From assembly GCA_023442465.1 (NCBI GenBank), contig JAEZZQ010000030.1, positions 372,001-436,000 of the forward strand: 64,000 nucleotides of DNA, given 5' to 3'. Positions within the stretch are counted from its first letter, which is position 1. Every line of letters begins with the position of its first letter. The notes beneath the pieces were generated by a model, which saw nothing but the letters and a program-made list of their open reading frames with translations, was not told the DNA's origin and did not search any database. This document shows positions 52,341 through 60,954 of this stretch, piece by piece. Source of the DNA: Bacillota bacterium. Its GTDB lineage: Bacteria > Bacillota > Clostridia > Lachnospirales > Lachnospiraceae. The position numbers were made by a program, and so were the translations under genes.

Positions 52341-52832
52341 TCATACTGCAAGATTTACGTTCATACCCCGGTACTTCATAGCATCCGAAGACTTTAAATC
52401 TTGTTGGTAAGGATTCTCTTCATTATAATATTTGATCTGCGTAGAGGTGGTGCCTCCCGATACGTAACTGCGCCCGCACTCAGGGCAGACAGAGGTATGT
52501 ATAGAAACGTTGGCGGAAATCACCTTTCCGTTATTCTGAGCAGCATCCTTATAGGCGTTGGATACATGCTCCTGTTCGTGAGAACGCACTGCGGAAGCAG
52601 CGGCCCCGGGAGAAATATGTGTAGCGCTTTTAAAAGATACCATTTCGTCGGAGCCGTCCTGATATTTCCGATTCTTGCAAGTCTCGCATTCCGCAGGCGA
52701 AGATTTCCTGCCCGGCGATTTGACCTGAGATTCCCCGGAATTTAAAGTTATGTCCGAACCATTCTCTTCCGTACCATATCCTTTTATGCCATAAATATCA
52801 GAAGTTCCGCTTATCGAATTTATCCCCGTCAT
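52341..52832 (-). CDS. Small putative zinc metalloprotein with H-E-Q-E-H motif (SprA-related)
   Basis: 163-aa protein without signal peptide. The central motif S-H-E-Q-E-H (about residues 95-100) fits HExxH zinc metallopeptidases. It is framed by two Cys pairs, C-E-T-C (about 49-52) and C-P-E-C (about 120-123), which could form a structural zinc site. The pattern (C-x-x-C near N-R-K-Y-Q-D-G-S, then A-x-x-V-R-x-H-E) recalls the SprA-related/putative metalloprotease family. The N-terminal 40 residues are low-complexity Gly/Ser/Asn. Whether it is an active protease cannot be told. Confidence 0.72.
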   Translation of the reverse strand: MTGINSISGTSDIYGIKGYGTEENGSDITLNSGESQVKSPGRKSSPAECETCKNRKYQDGSDEMVSFKSATHISPGAAASAVRSHEQEHVSNAYKDAAQNNGKVISANVSIHTSVCPECGRSYVSGGTTSTQIKYYNEENPYQQDLKSSDAMKYRGMNVNLAV

Positions 52833-52845
52833 AATCGATCTCCTT

Positions 52846-53292
52846 TCAATTATTAAATCCGCCGATAAAATCGCCTACAATATCCTCCAAAGAGTCACCG
52901 AATACATCTTCCGAATCTATGCCGTAAATTTGTTCATACATCTGGTCATACTGCCTTGCAGTCCGCGTCAAAATATCCGGATTGTTCAAAATGAAGATAA
53001 AGGAGCTGACGATTACCACCACATTTATAGTAAGACCTGCGATTCCGCAAACGATGCCGGCCCTGGCATATTTTGCAAGCTTTGCCGCTCTTCCCTTAGA
53101 TAAAAGAGCGAATAAAATAGCGAGGCTTCCGAAAATAAATGGAAAATATATCGTCATCATAAATGCCGTTACAATAGAAATAGCGCCGAGAAACAATGCT
53201 GCTCCGGCAAGACTTTCGCCCCCCTGCTTAACCGGCGGCCTGTAAGGATATCCTTGGGGAGCACGTCCCTGATTGGAATTATTAAAGTCCAT
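52846..53292 (-). CDS. DUF4190-like small membrane protein
   Basis: 148-aa protein: a hydrophilic N-terminus rich in Asn, Gln, Gly and Pro (about residues 1-27), two or three hydrophobic helices (about 29-65 and 78-100) and an acidic tail ending D-F-I-G-G-F-N-N. The layout fits DUF4190-type membrane proteins of unknown role. GGAGG on the minus strand supports the start at 53292; the open frame continues upstream to 53373, but that part lacks a ribosome site. It lies 13 nt from the metalloprotein gene, probably the same transcript. Confidence 0.75.
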   Translation of the reverse strand: MDFNNSNQGRAPQGYPYRPPVKQGGESLAGAALFLGAISIVTAFMMTIYFPFIFGSLAILFALLSKGRAAKLAKYARAGIVCGIAGLTINVVVIVSSFIFILNNPDILTRTARQYDQMYEQIYGIDSEDVFGDSLEDIVGDFIGGFNN

Positions 53293-53409
53293 AGAAAAAC
53301 CTCCTAAATATACATTTTTATTGTAACACTTAATAATTGATAATACAATCTTGAAAATTGCACGCTTTATCATCTATAATAAACATATTAATTCTGAATG
53401 GAGCAAGCT

Positions 53410-55764
53410 ATGGATATTATTTTAAAGTTAAAAGATGAACTTAAGGTGGAAAAATGGCAGATAGAAGCTGCTGTGAAATTGATTGACGAAGGGAACACCA
53501 TCCCTTTCATATCAAGATATCGCAAGGAGGTGACCGGTTCCCTTAACGATGAGGTGCTTCGCGATCTGCACGAGAGGCTTACTTATCTGCGCAATCTGGA
53601 GGAAAAGAAGGCGCAGGTGATCGGAAGCATAGGGGAACAAGGCAAGCTGACGGAGGAATTGAAGGAGAAGATTCTTGCGGCGGAAACACTTGTTGTTGTG
53701 GAGGACCTATATCGCCCTTATCGCCCCAAGAGGAAGACGAGGGCCAGTGTGGCGAAAGAGAAGGGGCTTGAGGAACTGGCAAAGTGGATTCTTGCCCAGG
53801 ATGGGGAAACTCCTTTGGAGGAGGAAGCGGCCAAGTATGTGAACGAGGAAAAAGAAGTGAAGGATGTTTCCGAAGCGATACAAGGCGCCAAGGATATAAT
53901 TGCGGAAGGAATTTCTGATGAAGCGGATTACCGCATTTATATCCGTGATATTACGATGGAAGAGGGCACTATTACCAGTACTGCCAAAGATGAAAAAGCG
54001 GAAAGCGTGTACGAGATGTATTACGACTACGAGGAGCCGCTTAAGAAGGCGGCAGGCCATCGTATTCTCGCCTTAAATCGCGGTGAGAGCGAGAAGGTGC
54101 TTACAGTAAAGGTGGCAGCGCCCGAAGAGCGCATCTTACAATTTCTGGCGAAAAAGGTTATCATCTCCGAGAATCCGGTTACGAAGCCTGTTCTTATGGA
54201 GGTCATTGACGATAGCTACCGCCGTCTGATCGCTCCGGCAATCGAGAGGGAGATAAGAAATGACCTTACGGAAAAAGCGGAGGACGGAGCGATTTCCGTA
54301 TTCGGTAAGAATCTGGAACAGCTTCTCATGCAGCCTCCTATTGCAGGAAAAGTAGTGCTGGGCTGGGACCCGGCCTTTCGTACCGGCTGTAAGCTGGCGG
54401 TAGTGGACGAGACGGGAAAGGTGCTGGAGACCAAGGTCATTTACCCTACGGCACCTCAGAATAAGGTAGAAGAAGCGAAGAAGGAGCTTAAAAGACTCAT
54501 TAAGAAATATGGAATAGCCCTGATTTCCGTAGGAAACGGAACCGCGTCCCGAGAGTCGGAGCAGGTGATTGTAGAGCTGATCAAGGAACTGGACACTCCG
54601 GTACAGTATGTCATTGTCAACGAAGCCGGAGCTTCCGTATACTCCGCGAGTAAGCTGGCTACCGAGGAATTCCCGAATTTCGATGTAGGCCAAAGGAGTT
54701 CGGCATCCATCGCGCGGAGGCTGCAGGACCCGCTTGCAGAGCTGGTAAAAATTGATCCGAAATCGATCGGAGTAGGGCAGTATCAGCACGATATGAACCA
54801 GAAGAAGCTAAGCGATGCTTTGAGCGGAGTGGTGGAGGATTGTGTGAACAAGGTGGGGGTAGACTTAAATACTGCTTCTGCCTCCCTGCTGGAATACATT
54901 TCCGGAATTACTAAGGTAATCGCCAGAAACATCGTGGATTATAGAGAGAATAACGGACGCTTTACCAACAGAAAGCAGCTTCTGAAGGTGGCCAAGCTGG
55001 GGCCGAAGGCCTACGAACAGTGCGCAGGCTTTATGCGTATTTTAGACGGTGAGAACCCTCTGGATGCTACCAGTGTTCACCCTGAGTCCTATGAGGCGGC
55101 GATGAAGCTTTTGACCAAGCTGGGGCTTACAATGGAAGATGTGAAAGAAGCCCAGAAGAAAGCGGCGTCTGAAAAAGGAAAGCTGAAAAAGGAAACACCG
55201 AAGCAGGAAAGACAACCGAAGCAGAACAAAGTAGTGATTCGAAATACTGATACTGCCATGGGAAAAGCCCTTGCGGCAGCAATGGGCGGCGTAGCCCTTC
55301 AGGAAGCGCCCGGTAAAAAGGCAGAGGAGAAGAATGCGCCTCAGGCACAGAATATCAGCTCCCTGGAGAAAAAGGTAAAAGACAAGAAAAAGACCGCGGA
55401 GGAGCTTGGTATTGGAGAAATTACGCTGACGGATATTTTGAAGGAATTGGAAAAGCCTGCAAGAGACCCTCGTGAGAACATGCCCGCCCCCATTTTGAGG
55501 CATGACGTGTTGGATATGAAGGATTTAAAGCCCGGCATGGTTTTGAAGGGAACGGTACGCAATGTTATTGATTTTGGCGTTTTTGTGGACATCGGTGTAC
55601 ATCAGGACGGACTCGTGCACATTTCCCAGATTACGGACAGATTCATCAAGCACCCGTTAGAGGCTGTAAGCGTAGGAGATGTGGTGGATGTGCAGGTAAT
55701 TTCTGTAGAGGTTCCCAAGAAGCGGATTTCCTTAACGATGAAAATCAATAAGGGCAATAAATAA
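53410..55764 (+). CDS. tex: Tex-family S1 RNA-binding protein
   Basis: 784-aa cytoplasmic nucleic-acid-binding protein. Order: helical N-terminal region with I-P-F-I-S-R-Y-R-K-E, a YqgF/RNase H-like domain beginning G-W-D-P-A-F-R-T-G-C-K (about residue 318), helix-hairpin-helix modules around G-V-D-L-N-T-A-S-A-S-L-L, and a C-terminal S1 domain (about 700-784; D-F-G-V-F-V-D-I-G-V-H-Q-D-G-L-V-H). Tex affects transcription and stress resistance. Between the HhH and S1 parts lies an added charged Lys/Glu/Ala-rich segment of about 70 residues (about 575-650). Start ATG 53410 has GGAG six bases upstream; ATG 53398 lacks one. Confidence 0.94.
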   Translation: MDIILKLKDELKVEKWQIEAAVKLIDEGNTIPFISRYRKEVTGSLNDEVLRDLHERLTYLRNLEEKKAQVIGSIGEQGKLTEELKEKILAAETLVVVEDLYRPYRPKRKTRASVAKEKGLEELAKWILAQDGETPLEEEAAKYVNEEKEVKDVSEAIQGAKDIIAEGISDEADYRIYIRDITMEEGTITSTAKDEKAESVYEMYYDYEEPLKKAAGHRILALNRGESEKVLTVKVAAPEERILQFLAKKVIISENPVTKPVLMEVIDDSYRRLIAPAIEREIRNDLTEKAEDGAISVFGKNLEQLLMQPPIAGKVVLGWDPAFRTGCKLAVVDETGKVLETKVIYPTAPQNKVEEAKKELKRLIKKYGIALISVGNGTASRESEQVIVELIKELDTPVQYVIVNEAGASVYSASKLATEEFPNFDVGQRSSASIARRLQDPLAELVKIDPKSIGVGQYQHDMNQKKLSDALSGVVEDCVNKVGVDLNTASASLLEYISGITKVIARNIVDYRENNGRFTNRKQLLKVAKLGPKAYEQCAGFMRILDGENPLDATSVHPESYEAAMKLLTKLGLTMEDVKEAQKKAASEKGKLKKETPKQERQPKQNKVVIRNTDTAMGKALAAAMGGVALQEAPGKKAEEKNAPQAQNISSLEKKVKDKKKTAEELGIGEITLTDILKELEKPARDPRENMPAPILRHDVLDMKDLKPGMVLKGTVRNVIDFGVFVDIGVHQDGLVHISQITDRFIKHPLEAVSVGDVVDVQVISVEVPKKRISLTMKINKGNK

Positions 55765-55791
55765 GTTACTGAGAACGGAGTGAACAGTAAC
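55765..55791 (+). repeat. 27-bp palindromic end of the MITE-like element
   Basis: Identical to 39288-39314 and to the reverse complement of 48057-48083. It begins on the base after the tex stop codon, just as the 48057 copy does after secA. Confidence 0.85.
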
Positions 55792-55803
55792 ATAAATAAT
55801 ATC

Positions 55804-55832
55804 TTGACAAAGATAAACTTCGGACATATGAT
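55804..55832 (+). promoter_or_regulatory. Promoter of the FMN riboswitch-ribU unit
   Basis: TTGACA (55804-55809), a 17-bp spacer and TATGAT (55827-55832), about 20 nt before the riboswitch. Confidence 0.8.
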
Positions 55833-55859
55833 AAGTAGGAAACAAGTAAAGAGAGAAAA

Positions 55860-55997
55860 TTCTTCGGGGTTGGGTGAAACGAAGCAGTTCGTCATTCCCT
55901 ACCGGCGGTAACAGTCCGCGACCCGCTTTGATGCACATCGAAACGGCTGATTTGGTGCAATTCCAAAACCGACAGTAAAGTCTGGATGAGAGAAGAA
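55860..55997 (+). ncRNA. FMN riboswitch (RFN element)
   Basis: Matches the RFN aptamer consensus: closing stem TTCTTC (55860-55865) / GAAGAA (55992-55997), then GGGGTTGGGTGAAA, CATTCCCTACCGGCGGTAA, CAGTCCGCGACCC, CTGATTTGGTGCAATTCC, AAAACCGACAGTAAAGTC and TGGATGAGAG, all in the right order. It binds FMN. A terminator follows at 56058-56086, so high FMN should stop transcription before the transporter. Confidence 0.95.
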
Positions 55998-56057
55998 ATG
56001 TAAGAAACATATCGAATAGCGATTTATCGTTACGAGAATGGACATTACAGATTATTA

Positions 56058-56086
56058 CCCCGAATCATTACGATTCGGGGTTTTTT
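56058..56086 (+). terminator. Riboswitch-controlled terminator
   Basis: CCCCGAATC (56058-56066) pairs with GATTCGGGG (56072-56080), followed by six T; this is the expression platform of the FMN riboswitch. Confidence 0.9.
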
Positions 56087-56178
56087 GCTGAAAAGATATA
56101 TTTTCGGCTGGAAGAATTTTCCCTATGAACCCGGTGCAGACTAACAATAGAAATCTGTGCTGATTTTAGGAGGAAGAA

Positions 56179-56937
56179 ATGAAAGAGTTAATGACTGCGG
56201 TAACTGAAAATCTGATTTTTGTAGCAGAATTTCTTGGCATTGTAGCGCTTATGTTCGCGTTAGCTTATGCTTACGAGAGGTTGACGATGAAAAAGAGCGG
56301 CGAAACGGGACGCATCTTTTCCACCCGTAAGGTGGCGATGATAGGTATGTTCTCGGCAATAGCCGTGATACTTATGCTGCTGGAAATCCCCCTGTTCTTT
56401 GCGCCGGGCTTTTACAAGCTGGATTTTAGCGAGATTCCGGTACTGATAGGAGCTTTTGCCTTCGGGCCTATGGCGGGAGTGACCATCGAATTTTGTAAAA
56501 TATTGCTGGAGCTTTTATTAAAAGGAACGACTACGGCATTCGTAGGAGAGCTTGCCAACTTCATTATCGGGTGCAGCTTTGTGCTTCCCGCTTCTATCAT
56601 TTACCTGCATAAGAAGACGAAGAAGACGGCGCTTATAGGCTCCGTAACGGGTACCGTATGTATGACGGTTTTTGGAACTGCATTTAATGCTATTTATTTG
56701 CTTCCCAAGTTCGCCCAGCTATACGGAATGCCGTTAGATGCCATCGTGCAGATGGGAACAGTAGTAAATCCTGCCATTCATAGTGTTACCACCCTCGTAA
56801 TATTTGCGGTAGCGCCTCTGAATATCATAAAGGGAGCCAGCGTTTCTGCGATAACGGTACTTATTTATAAAAAGCTCAGTCCCATTCTGAAAGAAGGCCA
56901 TAGAAAGCCGGAAGTTAGAAAAGCAACGAAAGTATAA
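56179..56937 (+). CDS. ribU: Riboflavin ECF transporter S component
   Basis: 252-aa membrane protein with six helices, the S component that captures riboflavin for an energy-coupling-factor transporter. The helix-1 motif V-A-M-I-G-M-F-S-A-I-A-V-I-L and the segment F-Y-K-L-D-F-S-E-I-P-V-L-I-G-A-F-A-F-G-P (about residues 77-96), followed by F-V-G-E-L-A-N-F, are typical of RibU. The FMN riboswitch directly upstream settles the ligand. There are about 50 extra N-terminal residues, including an added hydrophobic segment, before the usual start of the family. The ATPase and T subunits are not in this window. Confidence 0.94.
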   Translation: MKELMTAVTENLIFVAEFLGIVALMFALAYAYERLTMKKSGETGRIFSTRKVAMIGMFSAIAVILMLLEIPLFFAPGFYKLDFSEIPVLIGAFAFGPMAGVTIEFCKILLELLLKGTTTAFVGELANFIIGCSFVLPASIIYLHKKTKKTALIGSVTGTVCMTVFGTAFNAIYLLPKFAQLYGMPLDAIVQMGTVVNPAIHSVTTLVIFAVAPLNIIKGASVSAITVLIYKKLSPILKEGHRKPEVRKATKV

Positions 56938-56956
56938 TAAAATAATTGAAGAAAAG

Positions 56957-57038
56957 TCCCCCGTTGTTTCGTTATATATTAAAGAATAAGGAACGGCGGG
57001 GGATTTTGTACTGTAATAGGAAAATACGCCTATTACAG
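56957..57038 (+). terminator. Terminator and second hairpin after ribU
   Basis: A CCCCCGTT / AACGG-C-GGGG stem with one bulge (56957-57002) and ATTTT after it, then a perfect 10-bp stem CTGTAATAGG (57011-57020) / CCTATTACAG (57029-57038) without a T-run. Confidence 0.7.
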
Positions 57039-57045
57039 TACCGAT

Positions 57046-57125
57046 GGATGCGCAGCAACGCGCGCGGAACAAAAGCTGTGCTGCCAAGGTATTTGGTTAA
57101 GAAAGTGTATGAGCACACTTTTGTT
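57046..57125 (+). repeat. Structured repeat element, copy 1
   Basis: GATGCGCAGC-ACGCGCGCGGAACAAAAGCTGTGCTGCCAA is shared, with two base changes, with 61987-62027. The left arm AACAAAAGCTGTGCT (57068-57082) pairs with the right arm AGCACACTTTTGTT (57112-57125) with one bulged base. The loop between the arms differs between the two copies, but both arms are the same. An apparent short ORF through it shifts frame between copies, so it looks like an RNA or DNA structure rather than a peptide. Confidence 0.8.
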
Positions 57126-57204
57126 TTAAAATATTTAGAAAAATTTAAGGTTATCTATGTGGTATTATCAGAAATATTAATTATAATTAAATGGTAAATT
57201 ATAG

Positions 57205-57257
57205 TTGACAAATAGTATAAAATAGATTATTGTATTAGACAAGTAATACAGTAATAC
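57205..57257 (+). promoter_or_regulatory. Promoter and operator of the MacAB-like operon
   Basis: TTGACA (57205-57210), a 17-bp spacer, TATTGT (57228-57233). Overlapping and following it are GTATTA (57232-57237) and two TAATAC (57244-57249, 57252-57257), giving an inverted repeat plus a direct repeat, a likely repressor site. No regulator gene lies next to it. Confidence 0.6.
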
Positions 57258-57286
57258 AAAACCGCATTTTTGCAGGAGGGTAATAA

Positions 57287-57979
57287 ATGAGTGCATTGGT
57301 TGATATTCGGGATATGTGTAAGGTGTACAATCCCGGAGAAAATGAAGTAAGGGCACTTGACCATGTGAATCTGACCATTAATGAAAATGAATTTGTCGCA
57401 ATCATCGGGCAGTCGGGATCGGGCAAATCTACGTTGATGAATATGCTGGGGTGTCTGGATATACCTACCAGCGGAAGTTATTTTTTACATGATCAGGATG
57501 TATCGCATTTGAGCGACGATGAGCTTTCTGACATCAGGAATAAGGAAATCGGCTTCATTTTTCAGGGATTTAATCTGATACAGAATTTAACGGCAATAGA
57601 AAATGTGGAGCTGCCGCTGATTTACAGAGGCGTTTCCAAGAAGGAGAGAACGAAGCTGTCGGAGACTGCGCTTCAAAAGGTAGGGCTGGAGAACCGTAAG
57701 ACGCATAAGCCTTCGGAGATGTCCGGCGGGCAGCAGCAGAGAGTTGCTATAGCGAGAGCGATTGCGCAGGCACCCCCTGTAGTGCTGGCCGATGAGCCGA
57801 CCGGTAATCTGGATACTGCCTCCAGTAAGGAGATCATGGAGATTCTAAAAGGGCTTCATGCGGAGGGGCGTACGATAATCCTGATTACACATGATAACGA
57901 AATTGCAGCGCAGGCAGAACGCGTAATAAAAATAATGGACGGATCGATCGTTCACGATTCCGCCGGGAAAAATGAGTAG
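57287..57979 (+). CDS. MacB/LolD-type ABC transporter ATPase
   Basis: 230-aa ATPase with Walker A G-Q-S-G-S-G-K-S-T (about residues 43-51), signature M-S-G-G-Q-Q-Q-R-V-A-I-A-R-A (about 144-157), Walker B V-V-L-A-D-E-P-T-G-N-L-D (about 165-176) and the switch His in I-T-H-D. The E-P-T-G-N-L-D form marks the MacB/LolD/FtsE group. Together with the adaptor at 58090 and permease at 59638 it should form a tripartite mechanotransmission-type exporter. AGGAGG precedes the ATG. The stop codon lies within the first of a set of 18-bp tandem repeats. Confidence 0.94.
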   Translation: MSALVDIRDMCKVYNPGENEVRALDHVNLTINENEFVAIIGQSGSGKSTLMNMLGCLDIPTSGSYFLHDQDVSHLSDDELSDIRNKEIGFIFQGFNLIQNLTAIENVELPLIYRGVSKKERTKLSETALQKVGLENRKTHKPSEMSGGQQQRVAIARAIAQAPPVVLADEPTGNLDTASSKEIMEILKGLHAEGRTIILITHDNEIAAQAERVIKIMDGSIVHDSAGKNE

Positions 57980-58065
57980 AGAACACTCATCGAGTAGAGA
58001 ACACTCATCGAGCAGAGAACACTCATCGAGCAGAGGACACTCATCAATTATAGATAACACTCATC
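57974..58065 (+). repeat. 18-bp tandem repeats between ATPase and adaptor genes
   Basis: Unit GAGYAGAGRACACTCATC occurs at 57974-57991, 57992-58009, 58010-58027 and 58028-58045, then once in a decayed 20-bp form to 58065. Each unit has GAG...CTC symmetry (GAGT...ACTC in the first two). The first copy contains the last codon and stop of the ATPase gene; 18 nt keeps frame, so it may have grown by slippage at the gene end. Confidence 0.9.
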
Positions 58066-58089
58066 AGGCAAAAAATATTCATAGAGAGA

Positions 58090-59625
58090 ATGAAGAAGAG
58101 GGAGAATGTTATAACAATGAATCTGGAAGAAAATAAGGACTTGACTAAGAAGCAGGAAAAAGAACAGAAAAAGGAACAGAAGAAATTAGAAAGGGCGGAG
58201 AAGAAGCAAAATAAGGCGCCCATGGATGCGGCTAAAAAGAAGAAAATAATTAGGAGAAGTATCATTGGCGTTGTTGCCGGCGTATTCGTACTTTTTATTG
58301 TCATATCTAATATCGCGGCTGCGAACACGAAACCCGTAGTATACACTGCACAGGTATCCAAAGGAGATATAGAGCAGACATTAAGCACCAGCGGAACAGT
58401 AACCTCCGAGGAGACGAAGACTTACTTTGCGCCCATCAGCGTGAAGGTTGGCGAGATTAATGTTGAGGCAGGAGGGACCGTACAAAAGGGTGAACCTGTT
58501 ATTACATACGATCAAACGGCTCTTATGAATGAGAAGAAGACAACGGAGCTTAAGCTGCAGGCCAGCGAAGGCAGCTACAATAGCTCTATGCAGAAGAATA
58601 TGGAAAACATCGGAGATTTAAGCGAAGCGAATGTGAACCTCGATGTTTTGGAGCAGCAGATTACTGATATCGACAATTATATCAAAGAGCTTCAGCAAAA
58701 AGTGAATGACAAGAAGGCGGCTCTGGCTTATGAAGGCTCCCTGCTTCAAATATCTCTTATCGACTGGGCCGATAAGCCGGATTCCGATGAATATGAGAAT
58801 CTTCAGAAGCTCGTCCAAATGAATAATTATGAGCAGACCAATAATAAAGACATCCGCGCTTGGCAGGATGAGATTACCAAATATACAGAGATGCTCAGTA
58901 ACTGCAAAGAGTATAAAGCCGAAATGAAATCCCAGAAGACCTCTGCAGACGGCACGAAGCTGAACGAGGGCGGCAAAGAGGAATTGGAGGCGAATGTCCA
59001 GATGCAGAGCATTAGTTCCCAGACTGCATTGGATTCCATTAACGAGGTCGAGAACGGTGTATTGGCGGAGTTTAACGGTGTTGTAACCGAGATGAATGTG
59101 GTGGAAGGCGCTACCCCTGCAGTAGGCACGCAGTTATTTAAGCTGGAAAGCACGGACGATATAAAAGTAACTATAGAAGTAACGAAATATGATTTGGAGA
59201 AACTCTCCGCAGGGCAGAAGGCGGTAGTTACCATCGCAGGAAGTAAATATGACGGCGAAGTGAGCAAGATCAATAAGATGGCTACGAAGAATAACAGCGG
59301 CGCTGCCGTGGTAAGCGCAGATATTAAGATACTGAACCCGGATGAAAAAATATTCCTCGGAGTAGAGGCCAAGATTGCTGTCAGTACGGCAAAGGTAGAG
59401 CAGACATTGATCGTTCCTGTGAGCGCAGTGAATACGGATGTGGACGGCGATTTCGTATATGCGGTGGAAAACGGATTTGTCGTTAGGAAACCTGTAACCA
59501 CGGGAATTTCAGATAGCATGAATATTGAGATTACGGAAGGCCTGGCGGAGGGCGATCAGGTAATGACCGAGGTATCTGCGGGAATTACAGAGGGAATGGC
59601 AGTATCGGCGGTACCGCAACAATAA
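58090..59625 (+). CDS. HlyD/MacA-like membrane fusion adaptor
   Basis: 511-aa adaptor protein. A very charged Lys/Glu-rich N-terminus (about residues 1-52, likely cytosolic coiled coil), one transmembrane helix (about 57-77), a lipoyl-type half-motif around G-E-P-V-I-T-Y-D, a long alpha-helical hairpin region (about 150-320) and then beta-barrel and membrane-proximal domains (V-I-V-P-V-S-A-V-N-T-D). The N-terminal cytosolic extension is longer than in most MacA homologues. In Gram-positive bacteria such adaptors work with MacB-like permeases to expel peptides or drugs. Start chosen at ATG 58090; ATG 58117 is an alternative. Confidence 0.88.
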   Translation: MKKRENVITMNLEENKDLTKKQEKEQKKEQKKLERAEKKQNKAPMDAAKKKKIIRRSIIGVVAGVFVLFIVISNIAAANTKPVVYTAQVSKGDIEQTLSTSGTVTSEETKTYFAPISVKVGEINVEAGGTVQKGEPVITYDQTALMNEKKTTELKLQASEGSYNSSMQKNMENIGDLSEANVNLDVLEQQITDIDNYIKELQQKVNDKKAALAYEGSLLQISLIDWADKPDSDEYENLQKLVQMNNYEQTNNKDIRAWQDEITKYTEMLSNCKEYKAEMKSQKTSADGTKLNEGGKEELEANVQMQSISSQTALDSINEVENGVLAEFNGVVTEMNVVEGATPAVGTQLFKLESTDDIKVTIEVTKYDLEKLSAGQKAVVTIAGSKYDGEVSKINKMATKNNSGAAVVSADIKILNPDEKIFLGVEAKIAVSTAKVEQTLIVPVSAVNTDVDGDFVYAVENGFVVRKPVTTGISDSMNIEITEGLAEGDQVMTEVSAGITEGMAVSAVPQQ

Positions 59626-59637
59626 AGGAGAGCGAAA

Positions 59638-60855
59638 ATGACACAGGTATTGGAATATGTTAAGATTGCTCTCATGAATATCAAGAGCAATAAAGGCCGC
59701 TCTTTCCTTACGATGCTCGGTATTATCATAGGTATCTCTTCCGTTATCATGGTCATGGCCATAGGTAACGGAGTACGGGGGCAGGTAAATGACGAACTGG
59801 AAAGCTTAGGAGGCGGACAGATCGCGATTTATGTGGACAGTGCAAAGAAGGAAACAACGGTCGCCTTCACTCAGGATGATTTTGATTTAATTATGAGTGA
59901 GGTAGATCATGTAAAGGCGGTAACCGCAAGCTATAATGCTTACGGAACGGCAGAAGGGCCCAAAGGAGATTTCGATGCTACTCTTTCAGGCGGTAACGAA
60001 GGTCTTCAATATGCTTCTTCGGACCCGATAGTCAAGGGAAAGTATTTTTCCAAGGGGGATGCGGAAAGCGGAAATAAAGTGTGCGTTATCACAGAAAACA
60101 GTGCAATTACACTATTTGGAACGACGGACGTTATAGGAATGAGTTTCGATGTGACGCTGTATGGAATTACCCAGGAGCTTACCATTGTGGGAATCAGACA
60201 GGACAATGCCTCCAGCATTGTAAACATGATGATGGGCGAGCCCTCCATTCAGGTAGAGGTTCCGCTGACGGTGCTGGGTTATAATTACGGCTATTGGATA
60301 GAAGATTTCAGTCAGTTTTATATTGTTGCGGATGGGTCGGAACATTCGGCGGATGTAGCCAAGGAAGCAGTGAATATACTGGAAAATAAGTATAACGTGC
60401 GCGGTGAAAGCCAGATTTTGGTACAGAGCTTTACGGATGTAAGCGCGCAGTTCGACAGCATTCTGGGTGTCATTACCATATTTATTTCCTTCGTGGCAGC
60501 AATTTCACTTCTCGTAGGAGGCATCGGAGTTATGAATATCATGCTGGTATCCGTAACGGAACGTACAAGAGAAATCGGTATAAGAAAGGCGCTGGGTGCG
60601 AGAACGGGTTCCATTCTTCTGCAGTTTTTGGCAGAAGCGGGAATCATCACATTGATGGGCGGTGTGATCGGCATCTTGCTCGGTATACTCGGAGCGAACA
60701 TTGTTTGTGCAATTGCCGGAATTACAGCGAGAACTCAAATATCTACAATTCTGGGTGCAACTGTATTCTCTTCGGCGGTAGGTCTTTTCTTCGGTATCTA
60801 TCCGGCGAAAAAAGCAGCGAAGTTAAGTCCTATAGAAGCGCTGCGCCACGAATAA
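59638..60855 (+). CDS. MacB-like ABC permease (FtsX family)
   Basis: 405-aa permease. A first helix near residues 20-42 (L-T-M-L-G-I-I-I-G-I-S-S-V-I-M-V), a large extracellular MacB-type domain (about 45-270), then three helices in an FtsX fold (about 280-400) with the loop V-T-E-R-T-R-E-I-G-I-R-K-A-L-G-A-R (about 305-321), the family signature. It is the last gene of the three-gene exporter operon, 12 nt after the adaptor with GGAG in the gap. No terminator is evident after it. Likely substrates are antimicrobial peptides or macrolide-like compounds; this is inferred from family only. Confidence 0.92.
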   Translation: MTQVLEYVKIALMNIKSNKGRSFLTMLGIIIGISSVIMVMAIGNGVRGQVNDELESLGGGQIAIYVDSAKKETTVAFTQDDFDLIMSEVDHVKAVTASYNAYGTAEGPKGDFDATLSGGNEGLQYASSDPIVKGKYFSKGDAESGNKVCVITENSAITLFGTTDVIGMSFDVTLYGITQELTIVGIRQDNASSIVNMMMGEPSIQVEVPLTVLGYNYGYWIEDFSQFYIVADGSEHSADVAKEAVNILENKYNVRGESQILVQSFTDVSAQFDSILGVITIFISFVAAISLLVGGIGVMNIMLVSVTERTREIGIRKALGARTGSILLQFLAEAGIITLMGGVIGILLGILGANIVCAIAGITARTQISTILGATVFSSAVGLFFGIYPAKKAAKLSPIEALRHE

Positions 60856-60954
60856 CTGAGAATAAATGGAGCGGTATAAACGAGGGGCATCTGACTATCT
60901 TTGAACAACCGGAACATTTTGTGAAAGTCTAAACGGGAGGCAGAGAGGAAGCTA

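Noticed and set aside
57046..57197. Small protein starting M-R-S-N-A-R-G-T-K-A-V-L-P
   Set aside because: The second copy at 61987 has an indel that changes frame after the shared part, so the similarity is at nucleic-acid rather than protein level.
57974..58065. CRISPR-like array or coding repeat
   Set aside because: Units are contiguous without spacers; the minus-strand frame across it lacks a start signal and a recognisable product.
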